64,000 nt of DNA from Curtobacterium sp. VKM Ac-1376 (GTDB taxonomy: Bacteria; Actinomycetota; Actinomycetes; Actinomycetales; Microbacteriaceae): assembly GCF_015351025.1 (NCBI RefSeq), contig NZ_JADKRV010000002.1, forward strand, positions 186,001-250,000. The letters run 5' to 3'. The position numbers and the translations under genes were made by a program. The notes beneath the pieces were generated by a model. It was not told the origin of the DNA and searched no databases. It saw only the letters and a program-made list of their open reading frames with translations. Below, one piece after another: positions 26,101 through 36,487 of the stretch; position 1 is the stretch's first letter, and every line of letters begins with the position of its first letter.

Positions 26101-27629
26101 AGCGCGACGTGACCGTCGTGGTCGGCGCTGCGGACGCGATCGTCGTGACCGCCCCGGCTGACGGCGCCGACGTCCGGGTGCTCGGCGGTTCGACCGACGT
26201 CCGCGTGACCGGTACCTCGGCACCGAACGCCGCCGTCTCGGTCCGCATCGACGACGGCACCGCGGTCACCACGACCGCGGACGACGACGGTGCGTGGTCC
26301 GTGACGGTGCCGGACGTCGCCGAGGGATCCCACACGGTCACCGCCAGCCAGACGGTCGACGGCGCCACCACGGATGCACCCGAGGTCGGTTTCACGGTGA
26401 CGGCGGCGGCGCCGGTCACGGTGACCAGCCCGACCGACGGTCAGGCGTTCCCGACCACCGGTTCGACGACGTCGATCCCGGTGAGCGGCACGGCCGAGCC
26501 CGGTGCCACGATCGCGGTCGCCATCGACGGCCGCACCGCCAGCACGACCGCCGGCGACGACGGTTCGTGGACGGTCACGGTGAGCGGAGTCCCGGTCGGC
26601 GACCACACGGTGTCGGTGACGCAGACGGTCGGCGGTCGGACCTCCGACCCGGTGACCACCGACGTGACGGTCATCGCCGTGCAGGCGACGGACATCGTGA
26701 TCACGAGCCCCGAACCCGGTCAGCTCATCCCCGCGGACGGCTTCAGCGACACTGGTTCGTTCGCGGTGACGGGTCAGGCCGCCCCGGGCGCGGCGGTGAC
26801 GGTGACCCTGTCCACCGGACAGGTCCGCACCACCACGGCCGACGCCGAGGGTGCCTGGAACGTCAGCTTCGCGCAGGTGCCCGAGGGGGAGTGGACGATC
26901 CGTGCCACCCAGTCCGTGGACGGCACGACGGCGGCGGCCCCCGAGGTGTCGATCGTGGTCGACGCGGTCGAGCCGCTCGCCGTCACCTCGCCCACCCCGG
27001 GCGAGCGGCACGCCGCGGACGAGGACGGTGACCACGACCTGATGGTGACGGGCACCGCCGAGCCGGGAGCGACGGTCACCGTGCAGCCGATGGGCCGCGA
27101 CGCGGTCACGACGACGGTGGCGGAATCGGGCGAGTGGTGGGCCATGGCCGAGCTGCCGGTCGGCGTGCACATGCTGCGCGTGACCCAGACGATCGGCGGA
27201 GCAACCTCGCAGGCGCAGATGGTCCGCGTCATGGTCGAGGACCCAGCGGTCGACCCGGAGGACCCGGAGGAGCCCGGCACCCCGGGCACCCCCGGTACCC
27301 CGGGGTCGCCCGGTACGCCCGGTACGCCCGGTACGCCCGGTACGCCCGGTACGCCCGGTACCCCCGGTCTGCCGGGCACGCCCGGAACGCCAGGCACGCC
27401 GGGGACCGGCAACGGCACCGGGACGGGCACCGGCAACGGTGGCGGCACGGGCACGGGCACGGGCACCGGCACGGGCTCCGGCTCCCGCATCGGTGCAGGT
27501 GGCCTCGCCTACACCGGCGCGGAGGTCGCACCGCTCGCCGGCACGGCCGCCGGGATCGTGCTCCTCGGATTCCTGCTGCTGGGGCTCTCCCGCCTCGCAG
27601 GCGGGCTCCGTCGCCGCACCCGCGGCTGA
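20121..27629 (+). CDS. giant sortase-anchored Ig-like repeat surface protein
   Basis: This is a predicted cell-wall-anchored adhesin or stalk protein (2502 aa from GTG 20121). The first residues are the hydrophobic end of a signal peptide cut near AAAAPA. Residues 20-495 resemble the choice-of-anchor G domain of actinobacterial surface proteins. Twenty Ig-like (Big_6-type) repeats of about 92-95 aa follow (about 498-2373), each starting like LTITAPTDG and containing WTVTVPDVPVG and a TVTQTV strand. A Pro-Gly-Thr stalk (about 2385-2430) and a Gly/Thr linker lead to the sortase signal LAYTG (2462-2466), a membrane helix and the tail RRRTRG. GTG 20121 lacks an SD and the usual N-region; the true start is probably upstream, where an in-frame TGA intervenes. 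Confidence 0.8.
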   Translation: MTALVAATVAIQPAAAAPADVAEAEGLLLSGSGIVDVDGIAQLGGAYSARGATSGGGTTNQPLNLTALNTLGVNLGNDVDLLGPNGILTLGVDGQYATTSATGATASSGLLTNDGGIGVGTGSGTGAATLDLNPLFSRVGADTTVLANAQLQVGALASRIQATRGTTVETTTDYRIAGANLNLTSPAVAGLSTSLRNDLRALSSTVNATVGADGALSGTTTALTGALQRLLRSTSLGLVNLNGTNVTATVDLNLDDTLTRVLQDPLTDGAVTITPSTGAITVDLDRLTTLNDQPANTSVLTEAAVSSINRSITTILGTQLPTALQTAVVNTINSTDVRVDVTANVNAVGLPLAALALRADTTLGALAGTSPATATVTATGGPLGLNVLGTLLAPAVNSIVLPALQTIVRPLVTGTALTNLGTTLTATTSAASTLLSPVVLLLRQIVDITVNAQDSTGFRDPRGYDTGSRSVHALRLSVLPGVDAATVDLATSTVRATAFTAPTITAPTAGQQFSVPSATSTRSIAVSGAGEPGATIAVRLGDGVTGTATVAADGTWTTTIADVPTGEYTATATQAVGGSAAGSVTQEFSVVAQRPLTITTPTAGQTFTTTGETAPVTLTGTSTANARISVDLGGGLTATGAADDAGAWSVTVPEVPVGEQTASVTQTVGDSTSSPVTRDFRVVAAAGLTVDTPTADQEFPVAGDTRSVPFSGSAQPGSRVDVDLGGGLTATTGANADGTWSTSVTDVPVGEYSAQVTQTAGGTTSTPVTRDFTVTAAPALMIDEPADGSTITVADETSTTPVTVSGTAAPDARVAVGIGGSFTAVVTADEDGAWTTTFADVPVGARTVTARQTVDGTTSGPVSSAFTVAAGDALVITSPEDGDVVTVLDADTTTDLDVAGSAEPGAGVRVSLGEGLSATTTADDDGIWTVTVTDVPVGRHTITATQTVGGTTSPAVRQVVTVQAGAPLAVTAPAQDATVTVATDDSEADVTVRGTAQPGARIEVVLDDGDAVSTTVNPQGTWSVVLEGIGTGDHTATVTQTVDGATSAPVERDFSVEAGDELVIEAPTDAQEVPAGTGGQANVVVRGTAEPGATVAVTIDDGDPVEVLADTAGDWALPATQLGIGDHSVEAVQTVNGTDGPVVTRDFTVVPGNAIVIDTPASGARFVVVDGDATATVRITGSAEPGADVTVSVGPGTRFTTTADADGEWAVDATGLAPAGLYTVTASQEVEDVVTSAVPITFEVVTANALTITGPDTDSITVAGPDVVRDVTVTGTGQPGATVTATLAGSDDQETTVGAGGTWSVTFPDLGVDEHQVAVTQTLPGTVSDPRTSDPVERTVTIEAAEAVTITAPGTDVVLLVPDADATRDVVVTGSAEPGAPVTVRLGDDEATTTVDADGDWTVTFGGVGVGTPTLTASQTVGGTTASSPDQTVTVRAGTALAIVTPEDGDVLTVADTSGTADVEVTGRAQPDAQVTVRLSTGETDTVTADEDGRWETTFQDVPVGDHRVTATQVVGGQTSTPVTAAVSVRAGAPLVVTTPRGATTVTVADDDATTGLDFAGTGEPGATVTVDLGDGGTATATVDEDGDWETTVEDVPTGSFTASVTQAINGTTSAAVERPVSVVAAADLTIREPGDDPITVADGDATTTVTVAGDAQPGATVTVTVDDRDPVEVTAGDDGSWSVGVPDLGVGEHTVEVTQTVDGSTSTTPVETAFEIEAGAPVVITEPTADQEYTVADGDGTTTVDVAGTAEPGATIVVDLGDGSTESTTADDDGAWSVSVPGVPAGTTTVSVTQRIDDTESAPVTVDVRVLVGDPITIATPADGTTIRVAQRDSVATLTAAGAAEAGAEVRVTIDGGDPRTVTATDAGTWSVDLPDVIVGDHTIRATQTVDGSTSPAVRSTFTVAPGAALTVTAPADDTTFTVPSTDPTATVPVGGEGQPGATVRVVLDDADPVVVRVGTDGRWESALVDVPAGEHTLVVTQVVNGTTSDAIERDVTVVVGAADAIVVTAPADGADVRVLGGSTDVRVTGTSAPNAAVSVRIDDGTAVTTTADDDGAWSVTVPDVAEGSHTVTASQTVDGATTDAPEVGFTVTAAAPVTVTSPTDGQAFPTTGSTTSIPVSGTAEPGATIAVAIDGRTASTTAGDDGSWTVTVSGVPVGDHTVSVTQTVGGRTSDPVTTDVTVIAVQATDIVITSPEPGQLIPADGFSDTGSFAVTGQAAPGAAVTVTLSTGQVRTTTADAEGAWNVSFAQVPEGEWTIRATQSVDGTTAAAPEVSIVVDAVEPLAVTSPTPGERHAADEDGDHDLMVTGTAEPGATVTVQPMGRDAVTTTVAESGEWWAMAELPVGVHMLRVTQTIGGATSQAQMVRVMVEDPAVDPEDPEEPGTPGTPGTPGSPGTPGTPGTPGTPGTPGTPGLPGTPGTPGTPGTGNGTGTGTGNGGGTGTGTGTGTGSGSRIGAGGLAYTGAEVAPLAGTAAGIVLLGFLLLGLSRLAGGLRRRTRG
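27311..27355 (+). repeat. 9-bp tandem repeat encoding Pro-Gly-Thr
   Basis: Five exact copies of CGGTACGCC lie inside a longer imperfect array (about 27271-27405) that encodes the collagen-like PGT stalk. Copy-number slippage here would stay in frame. Confidence 0.9.
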
Positions 27630-27645
27630 GTCAGCACCGCGTCAC

Positions 27646-27692
27646 ACACCGCGTCTCTCGTCCGTCGTCAGCACGGACGGGAGGCGCGGTGT
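27646..27692 (+). terminator. palindromic terminator, repeat family member (inverted arm order)
   Basis: A 20-position stem (27646-27665 with 27673-27692) has two differences that become G-U pairs in the RNA, and a 7-nt loop. It starts 17 nt after the surface-protein stop. Here the CCTC-type arm comes first, the reverse of the copy at 2277. Confidence 0.8.
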
Positions 27693-27779
27693 CGTGTGCG
27701 CACTCGGCCCGCCCCGCCAGGTGGTCCGGCCCGGCAGGAGGACCTGTGGACGGCCACGCGGGTTGTCGGCCGTGACGGC

Positions 27780-27785
27780 TACCCT
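27780..27785 (+). promoter_or_regulatory. -10 box of leaderless dnaX
   Basis: TACCCT ends 6 nt before the GTG at 27792. Confidence 0.45.
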
Positions 27786-27791
27786 TGTCGC

Positions 27792-30548
27792 GTGGTCACC
27801 GCCCTGTATCGCCGTTACCGGCCCGAGAACTTCGCCGAGCTGATCGGGCAGTCGCAGGTCACCGACCCGCTCCGCACGGCGCTCCGCACCAACCGCGTCA
27901 ACCACGCCTACCTCTTCAGCGGCCCGCGCGGCTGCGGCAAGACGACGTCGGCCCGCATCCTCGCGCGCTGCCTGAACTGTGCCGAAGGCCCGACCGACAC
28001 CCCGTGTGGCGTCTGCCCGAGCTGCGTCGAACTCGCCCGCGACGGCAGCGGATCGCTCGACGTCATCGAGATCGATGCCGCCAGCCACAACGGCGTCGAC
28101 GACGCCCGTGACCTCCGCGATCGTGCGGTGTTCGCCCCGGCGCGCGACCGCTACAAGATCTTCATCCTGGACGAGGCGCACATGGTGACGCCGCAGGGGT
28201 TCAACGCGCTGCTCAAGCTGGTGGAGGAACCGCCGGAGCACGTCAAGTTCATCTTCGCGACGACCGAGCCCGAGAAGGTCATCGGCACCATCCGGTCGCG
28301 CACCCACCACTACCCGTTCCGGCTCGTCCCGCCCGCGGTGATGCTCGAGTACGTCGAGCAGCTGTGCACGCAGGAGTCCGTGTCCGTCGCGCCCGGTGTG
28401 CTGCCCCTGGTCGTGCGTGCCGGAGGCGGATCCGTCCGAGACACCCTGTCCCTGCTCGACCAGCTGATGGCCGGCAGCGAGGACGGCGCCATCGCCTACG
28501 AGCGAGCCGTCGCCCTGCTCGGCTACACCGATGCAGCCCTGCTCGACGACGTCGTCGACGCCCTGGCCGTCGCCGACCCGGCATCCGCGTTCGCCGCGAT
28601 CGACCGCGTCGTGCAGACCGGGCAGGACCCCCGCCGGTTCGTCGAGGACCTGCTCGAGCGCCTGCGCGACCTGATCGTCGTCGCGGCGACGAACGAGAGC
28701 GCCGCCGCCGTCCTGCGCGGGGTCTCGCCGGACGAGCTCGACACGATGAGCCGCCAGGCCGGGGTCTTCGGTGCGACCGGGCTCTCCCGTTCGGCGGACA
28801 TCGCGAACCGTGCCCTCACCGAGATGACCGGTGCGACCTCGCCCCGGTTGCACCTCGAACTCATGACCGCCCGCATGCTCGTGCCCGAGGCCGACGACAC
28901 CCAGCGCGGTGCGCTCGCCCGGGTCGAACGGCTCGAACGGCGCGTCGGTGTCGGCGACGCCGGCGGGCACCAAGCCGGTGCCGGGGAGCAGTCCGCTCCC
29001 GCCGCTGCTGCACCCCGTCGTGAGCAGCCGGCTGCCGCGGCTGCCGCGGCTCCCGCAGCTCCCGCAGCTCCTGCTCCGTCCCTCGCCCCGACGCCCACTC
29101 CGGCAGCGGCTCGCACGACGACGCCCGAGCGTCCCGTCGAGCAGCCCGCCGCGCCGCAGGCCGACTCCGGAGCCGTGGCTCGCGATGCCGCAGCGTCGTG
29201 GGCAGCGGTCGCTCCGAGTGCTCCCGCGCCGACCTCGGCCGAGGCCTCGAAGCCCGAGTCCTCGAATCCCGAGGCCTCGAAACCCGCGGCCGAGCCGGTC
29301 AGTCCGTCGTCCACCGGTCAGGGCACGACGATCGGTGACGAGCCCGCCGTCCGGACCGTCGGTGCCGTCGGCTTCCAGCAGATGCGCGACTCCTGGCCGC
29401 AGGTCGTCGAGCACGTGCAGCACGCGAAGCGCTCGGCATGGTCGGTCGTCGTCACCGCGCAGGTCACCGCGCTCCGTGACGACGTGCTGACGCTGACGTT
29501 CCCGAGCCAGCAGGACGTCGCCTCGTTCAAGGAGATGTCCGATCCGTCGGCCAGCGTCAGCGAACTGCTGCGCGCGGCGATCGTGGACGTGCTGGGCCTC
29601 CGCGTGAAGTTCGTCGCGCGCGGGCCGGGGCAGCAGCGGCAGCAGCAGTCTGCTCCGACACAGCAGACCGCACCGACCCAGCGTCCGACCCCGGCTGCCC
29701 AGGCGCCCGCTCCGCAGGCCCCCGCTGCCGCCGTGGCAGAGTCCCCGGCACCGGAGTCCGCTGCGGCCCCCACGCCGGCGGCTGCTCCTGGCACGGAGCC
29801 GAAGGCTGCGTCCTCCGCAGCGCCGGAGTCGAAGGCAGCGCCGGAGCCGAAGGCAGCGCCGGAGCCGAAGGCAGCGCCGGAGCCGAAGGCAGCGCCGGCT
29901 GCGTCCGCGCCGCAGCGCGACCGGGCACCGGCCGATTCGACCCCCGCCCCCTCGGGTGTGCCGGTGACGGACTGGGCCGTCGCGACCATCCCCGCCAGCG
30001 ACCCCACCGCCGACGCCCTCCCGGAGTCCGTCGAGCCCAGCTGGGCAGCGCCGTTCGGCACCGTGCCGGCGTCCGCGCCGGTCGCCCCTGCCGAGACCAC
30101 CACGGCGCAGCCGGAGCCGACACCGTCCGCCGCACCGACACGACCGACCGGTGTCACGGCTGGGCAGCCCGACCAGCCGACCACCCCTGGTTCGCAGGCG
30201 GCGCCCGAAGCGGCAGACGTGCCTCCCGGCGGTCCCGTCGTGCCGGGCATGCCGGTCGACGACTACCCACTCGACGACGAACCGTACGACGACGGCGCCC
30301 CGTTCCCCGACCCGGGGATCGGTCGTGGCTCGGCGCTCGCAGCCGGCGCGCCCGCAGCCGCGGCGTCGGGAGGCCCGGCGCAGCAGGCCGCACCGCAGCG
30401 CGCGGCCCAGCCAGCCGCCGCTCCTCCGCGGACGGCTCCGCCCGCCCGTCGTGCCCCGGTGGCTGGTCGCTACGGCGAGGCCGTCGTGCGTGAGATCCTC
30501 AACGCCCAGTTCATCGAGGAGACCGCTCTCCACCAGGAAGGCGCCTGA
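27792..30548 (+). CDS. dnaX: DNA polymerase III subunit gamma/tau
   Basis: DnaX is the AAA+ clamp-loader ATPase of the replisome. The GTG at 27792 gives the universal N-terminus [13 protein letters not shown]. Walker A is GPRGCGKT (44-51), the zinc-binding cysteines are C63, C72, C75 and C78, and Walker B is ILDEAH (to H130). After the clamp-loader core (to about 370) comes a very long Ala/Pro-rich linker interrupted by a folded segment (about 520-620). At 918 aa it is long for the family, owing to this linker, which includes an 18-bp nucleotide repeat. I see no frameshift signal for a short gamma form. recR overlaps the stop (TGATG). Confidence 0.96.
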   Translation: MVTALYRRYRPENFAELIGQSQVTDPLRTALRTNRVNHAYLFSGPRGCGKTTSARILARCLNCAEGPTDTPCGVCPSCVELARDGSGSLDVIEIDAASHNGVDDARDLRDRAVFAPARDRYKIFILDEAHMVTPQGFNALLKLVEEPPEHVKFIFATTEPEKVIGTIRSRTHHYPFRLVPPAVMLEYVEQLCTQESVSVAPGVLPLVVRAGGGSVRDTLSLLDQLMAGSEDGAIAYERAVALLGYTDAALLDDVVDALAVADPASAFAAIDRVVQTGQDPRRFVEDLLERLRDLIVVAATNESAAAVLRGVSPDELDTMSRQAGVFGATGLSRSADIANRALTEMTGATSPRLHLELMTARMLVPEADDTQRGALARVERLERRVGVGDAGGHQAGAGEQSAPAAAAPRREQPAAAAAAAPAAPAAPAPSLAPTPTPAAARTTTPERPVEQPAAPQADSGAVARDAAASWAAVAPSAPAPTSAEASKPESSNPEASKPAAEPVSPSSTGQGTTIGDEPAVRTVGAVGFQQMRDSWPQVVEHVQHAKRSAWSVVVTAQVTALRDDVLTLTFPSQQDVASFKEMSDPSASVSELLRAAIVDVLGLRVKFVARGPGQQRQQQSAPTQQTAPTQRPTPAAQAPAPQAPAAAVAESPAPESAAAPTPAAAPGTEPKAASSAAPESKAAPEPKAAPEPKAAPEPKAAPAASAPQRDRAPADSTPAPSGVPVTDWAVATIPASDPTADALPESVEPSWAAPFGTVPASAPVAPAETTTAQPEPTPSAAPTRPTGVTAGQPDQPTTPGSQAAPEAADVPPGGPVVPGMPVDDYPLDDEPYDDGAPFPDPGIGRGSALAAGAPAAAASGGPAQQAAPQRAAQPAAAPPRTAPPARRAPVAGRYGEAVVREILNAQFIEETALHQEGA
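29821..29892 (+). repeat. 18-bp tandem repeat in dnaX
   Basis: Four units of an 18-bp repeat encode (A)PEPKAA hexapeptides; the last three are identical and the first differs by one base. They lie in the disordered linker, so copy-number changes would be tolerated. Confidence 0.9.
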
Positions 30549-31147
30549 TGTACGACGGCATCGTCCAGGACCTCATCGACGAGTTCGGCCGCCTGCCCGG
30601 CATCGGACCGAAGTCGGCGCAGCGCATCGCGTTCCACATCCTGCAGACCGAGTCCTTCGACCCGACGCGGCTGTCCGAACTGCTCGCCGACGTCAAGGAG
30701 CGCGTGCGCTTCTGCGAGGTGTGTGGCAACGTCACCGAGAACGTCCAGTGCAGCATCTGCCGCGACCCGCGCCGCTCGCCGGCCACGATCTGCGTGGTGG
30801 AAGAGGCGAAGGACGTCGCGGCGATCGAGCGCACCCGGGAGTTCCGCGGGCTGTACCACGTGCTCGGCGGCGCGATCAGCCCGATCGACGGTATCGGCCC
30901 TGACGACCTGCGGATCCAGCAGCTCATGACCCGCCTGGCCGACGGCACGGTGGACGAGATCATCATCGCGACCGACCCGAACCTCGAGGGCGAGGCGACG
31001 GCGACCTACCTCAGCCGTCTGCTCGTCCCGATGGGCATCCGGACGACGCGACTCGCCTCGGGCCTGCCCGTCGGCGGCGACCTGGAGTACGCCGACGAGG
31101 TCACGCTCGGCCGTGCCTTCGAGGGACGGCGTGTGGTCGGCGGCTGA
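30548..31147 (+). CDS. recR: recombination mediator protein RecR
   Basis: RecR works with RecO (and RecF) to load RecA on gapped single-stranded DNA. The 199-aa protein is full length. The helix-hairpin-helix region is [18 protein letters not shown] (15-32), the zinc finger cysteines are C56, C59, C68 and C71, and the Toprim domain contains [14 protein letters not shown] and [12 protein letters not shown]. The start codon overlaps the dnaX stop by one base, the classic dnaX-recR arrangement. Confidence 0.97.
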   Translation: MYDGIVQDLIDEFGRLPGIGPKSAQRIAFHILQTESFDPTRLSELLADVKERVRFCEVCGNVTENVQCSICRDPRRSPATICVVEEAKDVAAIERTREFRGLYHVLGGAISPIDGIGPDDLRIQQLMTRLADGTVDEIIIATDPNLEGEATATYLSRLLVPMGIRTTRLASGLPVGGDLEYADEVTLGRAFEGRRVVGG

Positions 31148-31163
31148 GCACCGCGCAGGATCC

Positions 31164-31188
31164 TTGCGTCCGGGCAGCCCGCACGCAA
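31164..31188 (+). terminator. hairpin terminator after recR
   Basis: Arms TTGCGT (31164-31169) and ACGCAA (31183-31188), with an inner CGGG/CCCG pair, form a hairpin 17 nt past the recR stop. No T-tract follows. Confidence 0.5.
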
Positions 31189-31206
31189 CATCCCCGAAAC
31201 ACCGAC

Positions 31207-31212
31207 TACCAT
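31207..31212 (+). promoter_or_regulatory. -10 box of lysC-asd
   Basis: TACCAT would start a transcript near 31219 with a leader of about 44 nt. The lysC start is then preceded by GGGAG. Confidence 0.4.
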
Positions 31213-31262
31213 TGTGAGACCGCGTGACCTCGCGGTGTCGCCGTCCCCGGGAGTACCAGCCA

Positions 31263-33624
<2,362 letters not shown>

Positions 33625-33646
33625 CGGCACCAGCGCGAGCAGCAGA

Positions 33647-33690
33647 CGGACGGGAGGCCCGTGGCGGGACCGTGACGGGCCTCCCGTCCG
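33647..33690 (+). terminator. palindromic terminator, repeat family member
   Basis: A 16-bp perfect stem (33647-33662 with 33675-33690) has the core CGGACGGGAGGCCC. It ends the lysC-asd unit. Confidence 0.8.
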
Positions 33691-33768
33691 GTTGCGCTCG
33701 TCCACAGCACGAGCGCCCGCCGCGTGCTCGCCACCGCCCGCCCCGACCGGGCTGTCGGCGGACGCCGG

Positions 33769-33774
33769 TAGGAT
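33769..33774 (+). promoter_or_regulatory. -10 box of leaderless mqo
   Basis: TAGGAT ends 6 nt before the GTG at 33781. Confidence 0.5.
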
Positions 33775-33780
33775 CGCAGG

Positions 33781-35268
33781 GTGGCAGAGAAGCAGGTGGA
33801 CCCCATCGACGTCGTCCTCATCGGCGGAGGCATCATGAGTGCCACCCTCGGCGCGATCATCCACCGGCTCGAACCCACCTGGAAGATCCGCGTGTACGAG
33901 CGCCTGGGCACCGTCGCGCAGGAATCGTCGAACCCGTGGAACAACGCGGGCACGGGGCACTCTGCGCTCTGCGAGCTGAACTACACGCCCGAGCTCCCGG
34001 ACGGCCGCGTCGACATCGCCAAGGCCGTGACGGTGAACGAGCAGTTCCAGGTCTCCCGGCAGTTCTGGGCACACCTCGTCGAGATCGGCGTGCTGCCGGA
34101 GCCGTCGAACTTCATCAACCCGACGCCGCACATCTCCTTCGTCTGGGGCGAGGCGAACGTCGCCTACATGCGCGCCCGGTACGAGGCGATGCGCGACCAC
34201 CCGCTCTTCGCCGGCATCGAGTTCTCCGACGACCCGGCCCAGATCCGCCAGTGGGCACCCGCGCTCATCCCCGGCCGCAAGAAGGACCAGCCGATCGCTG
34301 CGACCTACTCGGCCGCCGGCTCGGACGTCGACTTCGGCTCGCTGACCCGGCAGCTCTTCGACCAGCTCGAGATCGACGGCGTCGAGTTCGAGCCCTCGCA
34401 CCAGGTCACCAACCTGACGCGGTCGAACGTGTCCGAGGGCTGGGTCCTCAACGTCCGCAACGAGATCGGCCGGTCCACGCAGCGGATCGCTGCGAAGTTC
34501 GTCTTCGTCGGTGCCGGCGGTGGGGCGCTGCACCTGCTGCAGAAGTCCGGCATCCCTGAGATCCGCGGCTACGGCGGCTTCCCGGTGTCGGGCGAGTTCC
34601 TGCGCACCGACGACCCCGAGGTGGTCCAGAAGCACTCCGCCAAGGTCTACGGCAAGGCGAGCGTCGGTGCCCCGCCGATGTCGGTGCCGCACCTGGACAC
34701 CCGCATCGTCGACGGTGGCGCCTCGCTGATGTTCGGCCCCTACGCCGGCTTCAGCCCGAAGTTCCTGAAGCAGGGCTCGGTCCTCGACCTCTTCCGCTCG
34801 ATCCGGCCGCACAACCTCCGCCCGATGCTGAGCGTCGCGTTCTCGAACTTCGATCTCGTCCGGTACCTGGTCGGGCAGCTCCTCGCATCGAAGCGCACCA
34901 AGTTCGAGGCGCTCCGTGACTTCATGCCGAGCGCCCAGCCCGAGAACTGGCACCGCATCACCGCCGGTCAGCGGGTCCAGGTGATCAAGCCCGACAAGGA
35001 CAAGGGCGGCGTGCTGCAGTTCGGCACCGAGGTCATCACGGCAGCCGACGGCTCCATCGCCGGGCTGCTCGGGGCGTCCCCGGGGGCGTCGACCGCAGTG
35101 CCGATCATGCTCAGCCTGCTGCGGAAGTGCTTCCCGGATCGCTGGGACGGCTGGCAGGACGACGTCCGTGCGATGGTCCCGACGTACGGGCAGGAGCTCG
35201 GCGGCGACGCTGCGCTGGCCGACGCGACGCTCGAGCGCACGGCGAAGGTGCTCGGCCTGCACCACTGA
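33781..35268 (+). CDS. mqo: malate:quinone oxidoreductase
   Basis: Mqo is a peripheral membrane FAD enzyme that oxidises malate to oxaloacetate and passes electrons to the quinone pool, bypassing or complementing NAD-malate dehydrogenase. The 495-aa protein has the dinucleotide-binding motif LIGGGIMSATLG (14-24). Family motifs include SSNPWNNAGTGHSALCELNYTPE (in parts), FVFVGAGGGALHLLQKSGIPE, GFPVSGEFLR and GRMAVPTYG-like DVRAMVPTYGQEL at the C-terminus. It is monocistronic and probably leaderless. Confidence 0.96.
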   Translation: MAEKQVDPIDVVLIGGGIMSATLGAIIHRLEPTWKIRVYERLGTVAQESSNPWNNAGTGHSALCELNYTPELPDGRVDIAKAVTVNEQFQVSRQFWAHLVEIGVLPEPSNFINPTPHISFVWGEANVAYMRARYEAMRDHPLFAGIEFSDDPAQIRQWAPALIPGRKKDQPIAATYSAAGSDVDFGSLTRQLFDQLEIDGVEFEPSHQVTNLTRSNVSEGWVLNVRNEIGRSTQRIAAKFVFVGAGGGALHLLQKSGIPEIRGYGGFPVSGEFLRTDDPEVVQKHSAKVYGKASVGAPPMSVPHLDTRIVDGGASLMFGPYAGFSPKFLKQGSVLDLFRSIRPHNLRPMLSVAFSNFDLVRYLVGQLLASKRTKFEALRDFMPSAQPENWHRITAGQRVQVIKPDKDKGGVLQFGTEVITAADGSIAGLLGASPGASTAVPIMLSLLRKCFPDRWDGWQDDVRAMVPTYGQELGGDAALADATLERTAKVLGLHH

Positions 35269-35288
35269 TCCCTCCCGCTTGCGGTGGA

Positions 35289-35306
35289 TTCGAACATGTG
35301 TTCGAA
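35289..35306 (+). promoter_or_regulatory. SOS (LexA) box
   Basis: TTCGAACATGTGTTCGAA has 7-bp inverted arms around ATGT and contains the actinobacterial SOS consensus TCGAAC-N4-GTTCGA (35290-35305). It ends 7 nt before the ATG of the radical SAM gene. TCGAAT (35302-35307) may be the -10, so a bound LexA would block initiation directly. Confidence 0.85.
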
Positions 35307-35313
35307 TGACTGC

Positions 35314-36420
35314 ATGCGGTGGAGTGGACAGGCTATCGATGCCGAGCAGAGCGACGCACTGCCCGGGATGGAGTCGAACAGCGGCTTCGTCCGGAGTGTG
35401 ACGACACCGGAGTTCGCGGGCGTGACCTTCCACGAGGTCCTGGCGAAGAGCGCCCTCAACCGGGTGCCGAGTGCGGACGGCTCCGGCACCTACGGCTGGA
35501 CGATCAACCCGTACCGCGGCTGCAGCCATGCGTGCGTGTACTGCTTCGCCCGTCCGACGCACACGTACCTGGAGTTCGACGGCGGCGCCGACTTCGACCA
35601 GCAGATCGTGGTGAAGACGAACGTTGCGGACGTGTTGCGGCGCGAGCTGGGCAAGCCCACGTGGGACCGCCACCCGGTCGCGCTCGGCACGAACACCGAT
35701 CCGTACCAGCGGGCCGAGGGGCGCTACCGGCTCATGCCCGGCGTGATCGAGGCGCTGGCGGAGTCACGCACTCCGTTCAGCATCCTGACGAAGGGCACGC
35801 TCCTGCGTCGCGACCTGCCCCGCCTGGTCGAGGCGGCGAAGGTCGTCCCGGTCGACCTCGCGATGTCGATCGCGGTGTACGACGACACCCTGCAGCAGTC
35901 GGTCGAGTCCGGCACGCCGACGACGGCCGCGCGGCTCGCGACGGTGCGGGCGATCCGTGACGCCGGGCTCGACTGCGCGGTGTTCCTGATGCCCGTGCTG
36001 CCGTACATCACCGACACTCGGGCGCACCTCGACGACGCGATCGGGCGCGCCACGGCTGCCGGGGCGACGAGCATCATGTACTCGGCGCTGCACCTCCGGC
36101 CGGGCGTGAAGCCCTGGTGGTTCGAGTGGCTCGACCGTGAGCGACCGGACCTGGTCCAGCGCTACCGGTCGATGTACCTCGACAACACCTTCGCTCCGAA
36201 GGACTACCGTCGGTGGTTGTCCGAGCGGATCCGCCCGATCCTGGCCGCGCACGGGATCGGCCTCGGGCGGGTGGACCCGGCGACCGGGTCGATGGGGTTC
36301 TCGGACCCCGCGCCGGTGCCCCAGGAGCAGTCGGTGCCGATGGTGTCGCCGCTCAAGCGCGCCGATCCGGGCTTCGACCGCCGGCTCCTCCGTCCGGTCG
36401 CGGCGCAGACGCTGTTCTGA
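35314..36420 (+). CDS. Rv2578c-family radical SAM protein
   Basis: This is a radical S-adenosylmethionine enzyme of 368 aa. The cluster-binding cysteines are C70, C74 and C77 in YRGCSHACVYCFARPTH. The segments KSALNRVPSA, VALGTNTDPYQRAEGRYRLMPG and SILTKGTLLRRDLPRL are typical of the family whose mycobacterial member is Rv2578c; it is distantly related to spore-photoproduct-lyase-like proteins. The ATG at 35314 gives the family N-terminus MRWSGQAID; upstream in-frame starts would place the LexA box inside the gene. The SOS box suggests induction by DNA damage, so a role in DNA repair or damage tolerance is likely but unproven. The substrate is unknown. Confidence 0.88.
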   Translation: MRWSGQAIDAEQSDALPGMESNSGFVRSVTTPEFAGVTFHEVLAKSALNRVPSADGSGTYGWTINPYRGCSHACVYCFARPTHTYLEFDGGADFDQQIVVKTNVADVLRRELGKPTWDRHPVALGTNTDPYQRAEGRYRLMPGVIEALAESRTPFSILTKGTLLRRDLPRLVEAAKVVPVDLAMSIAVYDDTLQQSVESGTPTTAARLATVRAIRDAGLDCAVFLMPVLPYITDTRAHLDDAIGRATAAGATSIMYSALHLRPGVKPWWFEWLDRERPDLVQRYRSMYLDNTFAPKDYRRWLSERIRPILAAHGIGLGRVDPATGSMGFSDPAPVPQEQSVPMVSPLKRADPGFDRRLLRPVAAQTLF

Positions 36421-36430
36421 GTACCAGCTG

Positions 36431-36484
36431 GCCCACCCCTTCCGTGGGTCCACGTTCGGGGGACAGCAAGCCCCCGGGGTGGGC
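36431..36484 (+). terminator. nested hairpin terminator after radical SAM gene
   Basis: The outer arms GCCCACCCC (36431-36439) and GGGGTGGGC (36476-36484) enclose an inner GGGGG/CCCCC hairpin (36458-36462 with 36471-36475). The two partly compete for the same G/C tract. Confidence 0.6.
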
Positions 36485-36487
36485 GGC

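Noticed and set aside
21522-27170. Very long open frames on the minus strand opposite the surface-protein gene (including 22991-26419)
   Set aside because: They are antisense mirrors of a repetitive G+C-rich gene. Their products are low-complexity Arg/Asp/Gly or Ser/Thr/Val strings with no domain, and codon bias supports the plus strand.
35284-35313. Radical SAM start at 35284
   Set aside because: It would put the LexA box within the coding region, and family members begin with the MRW-type N-terminus found at 35314.
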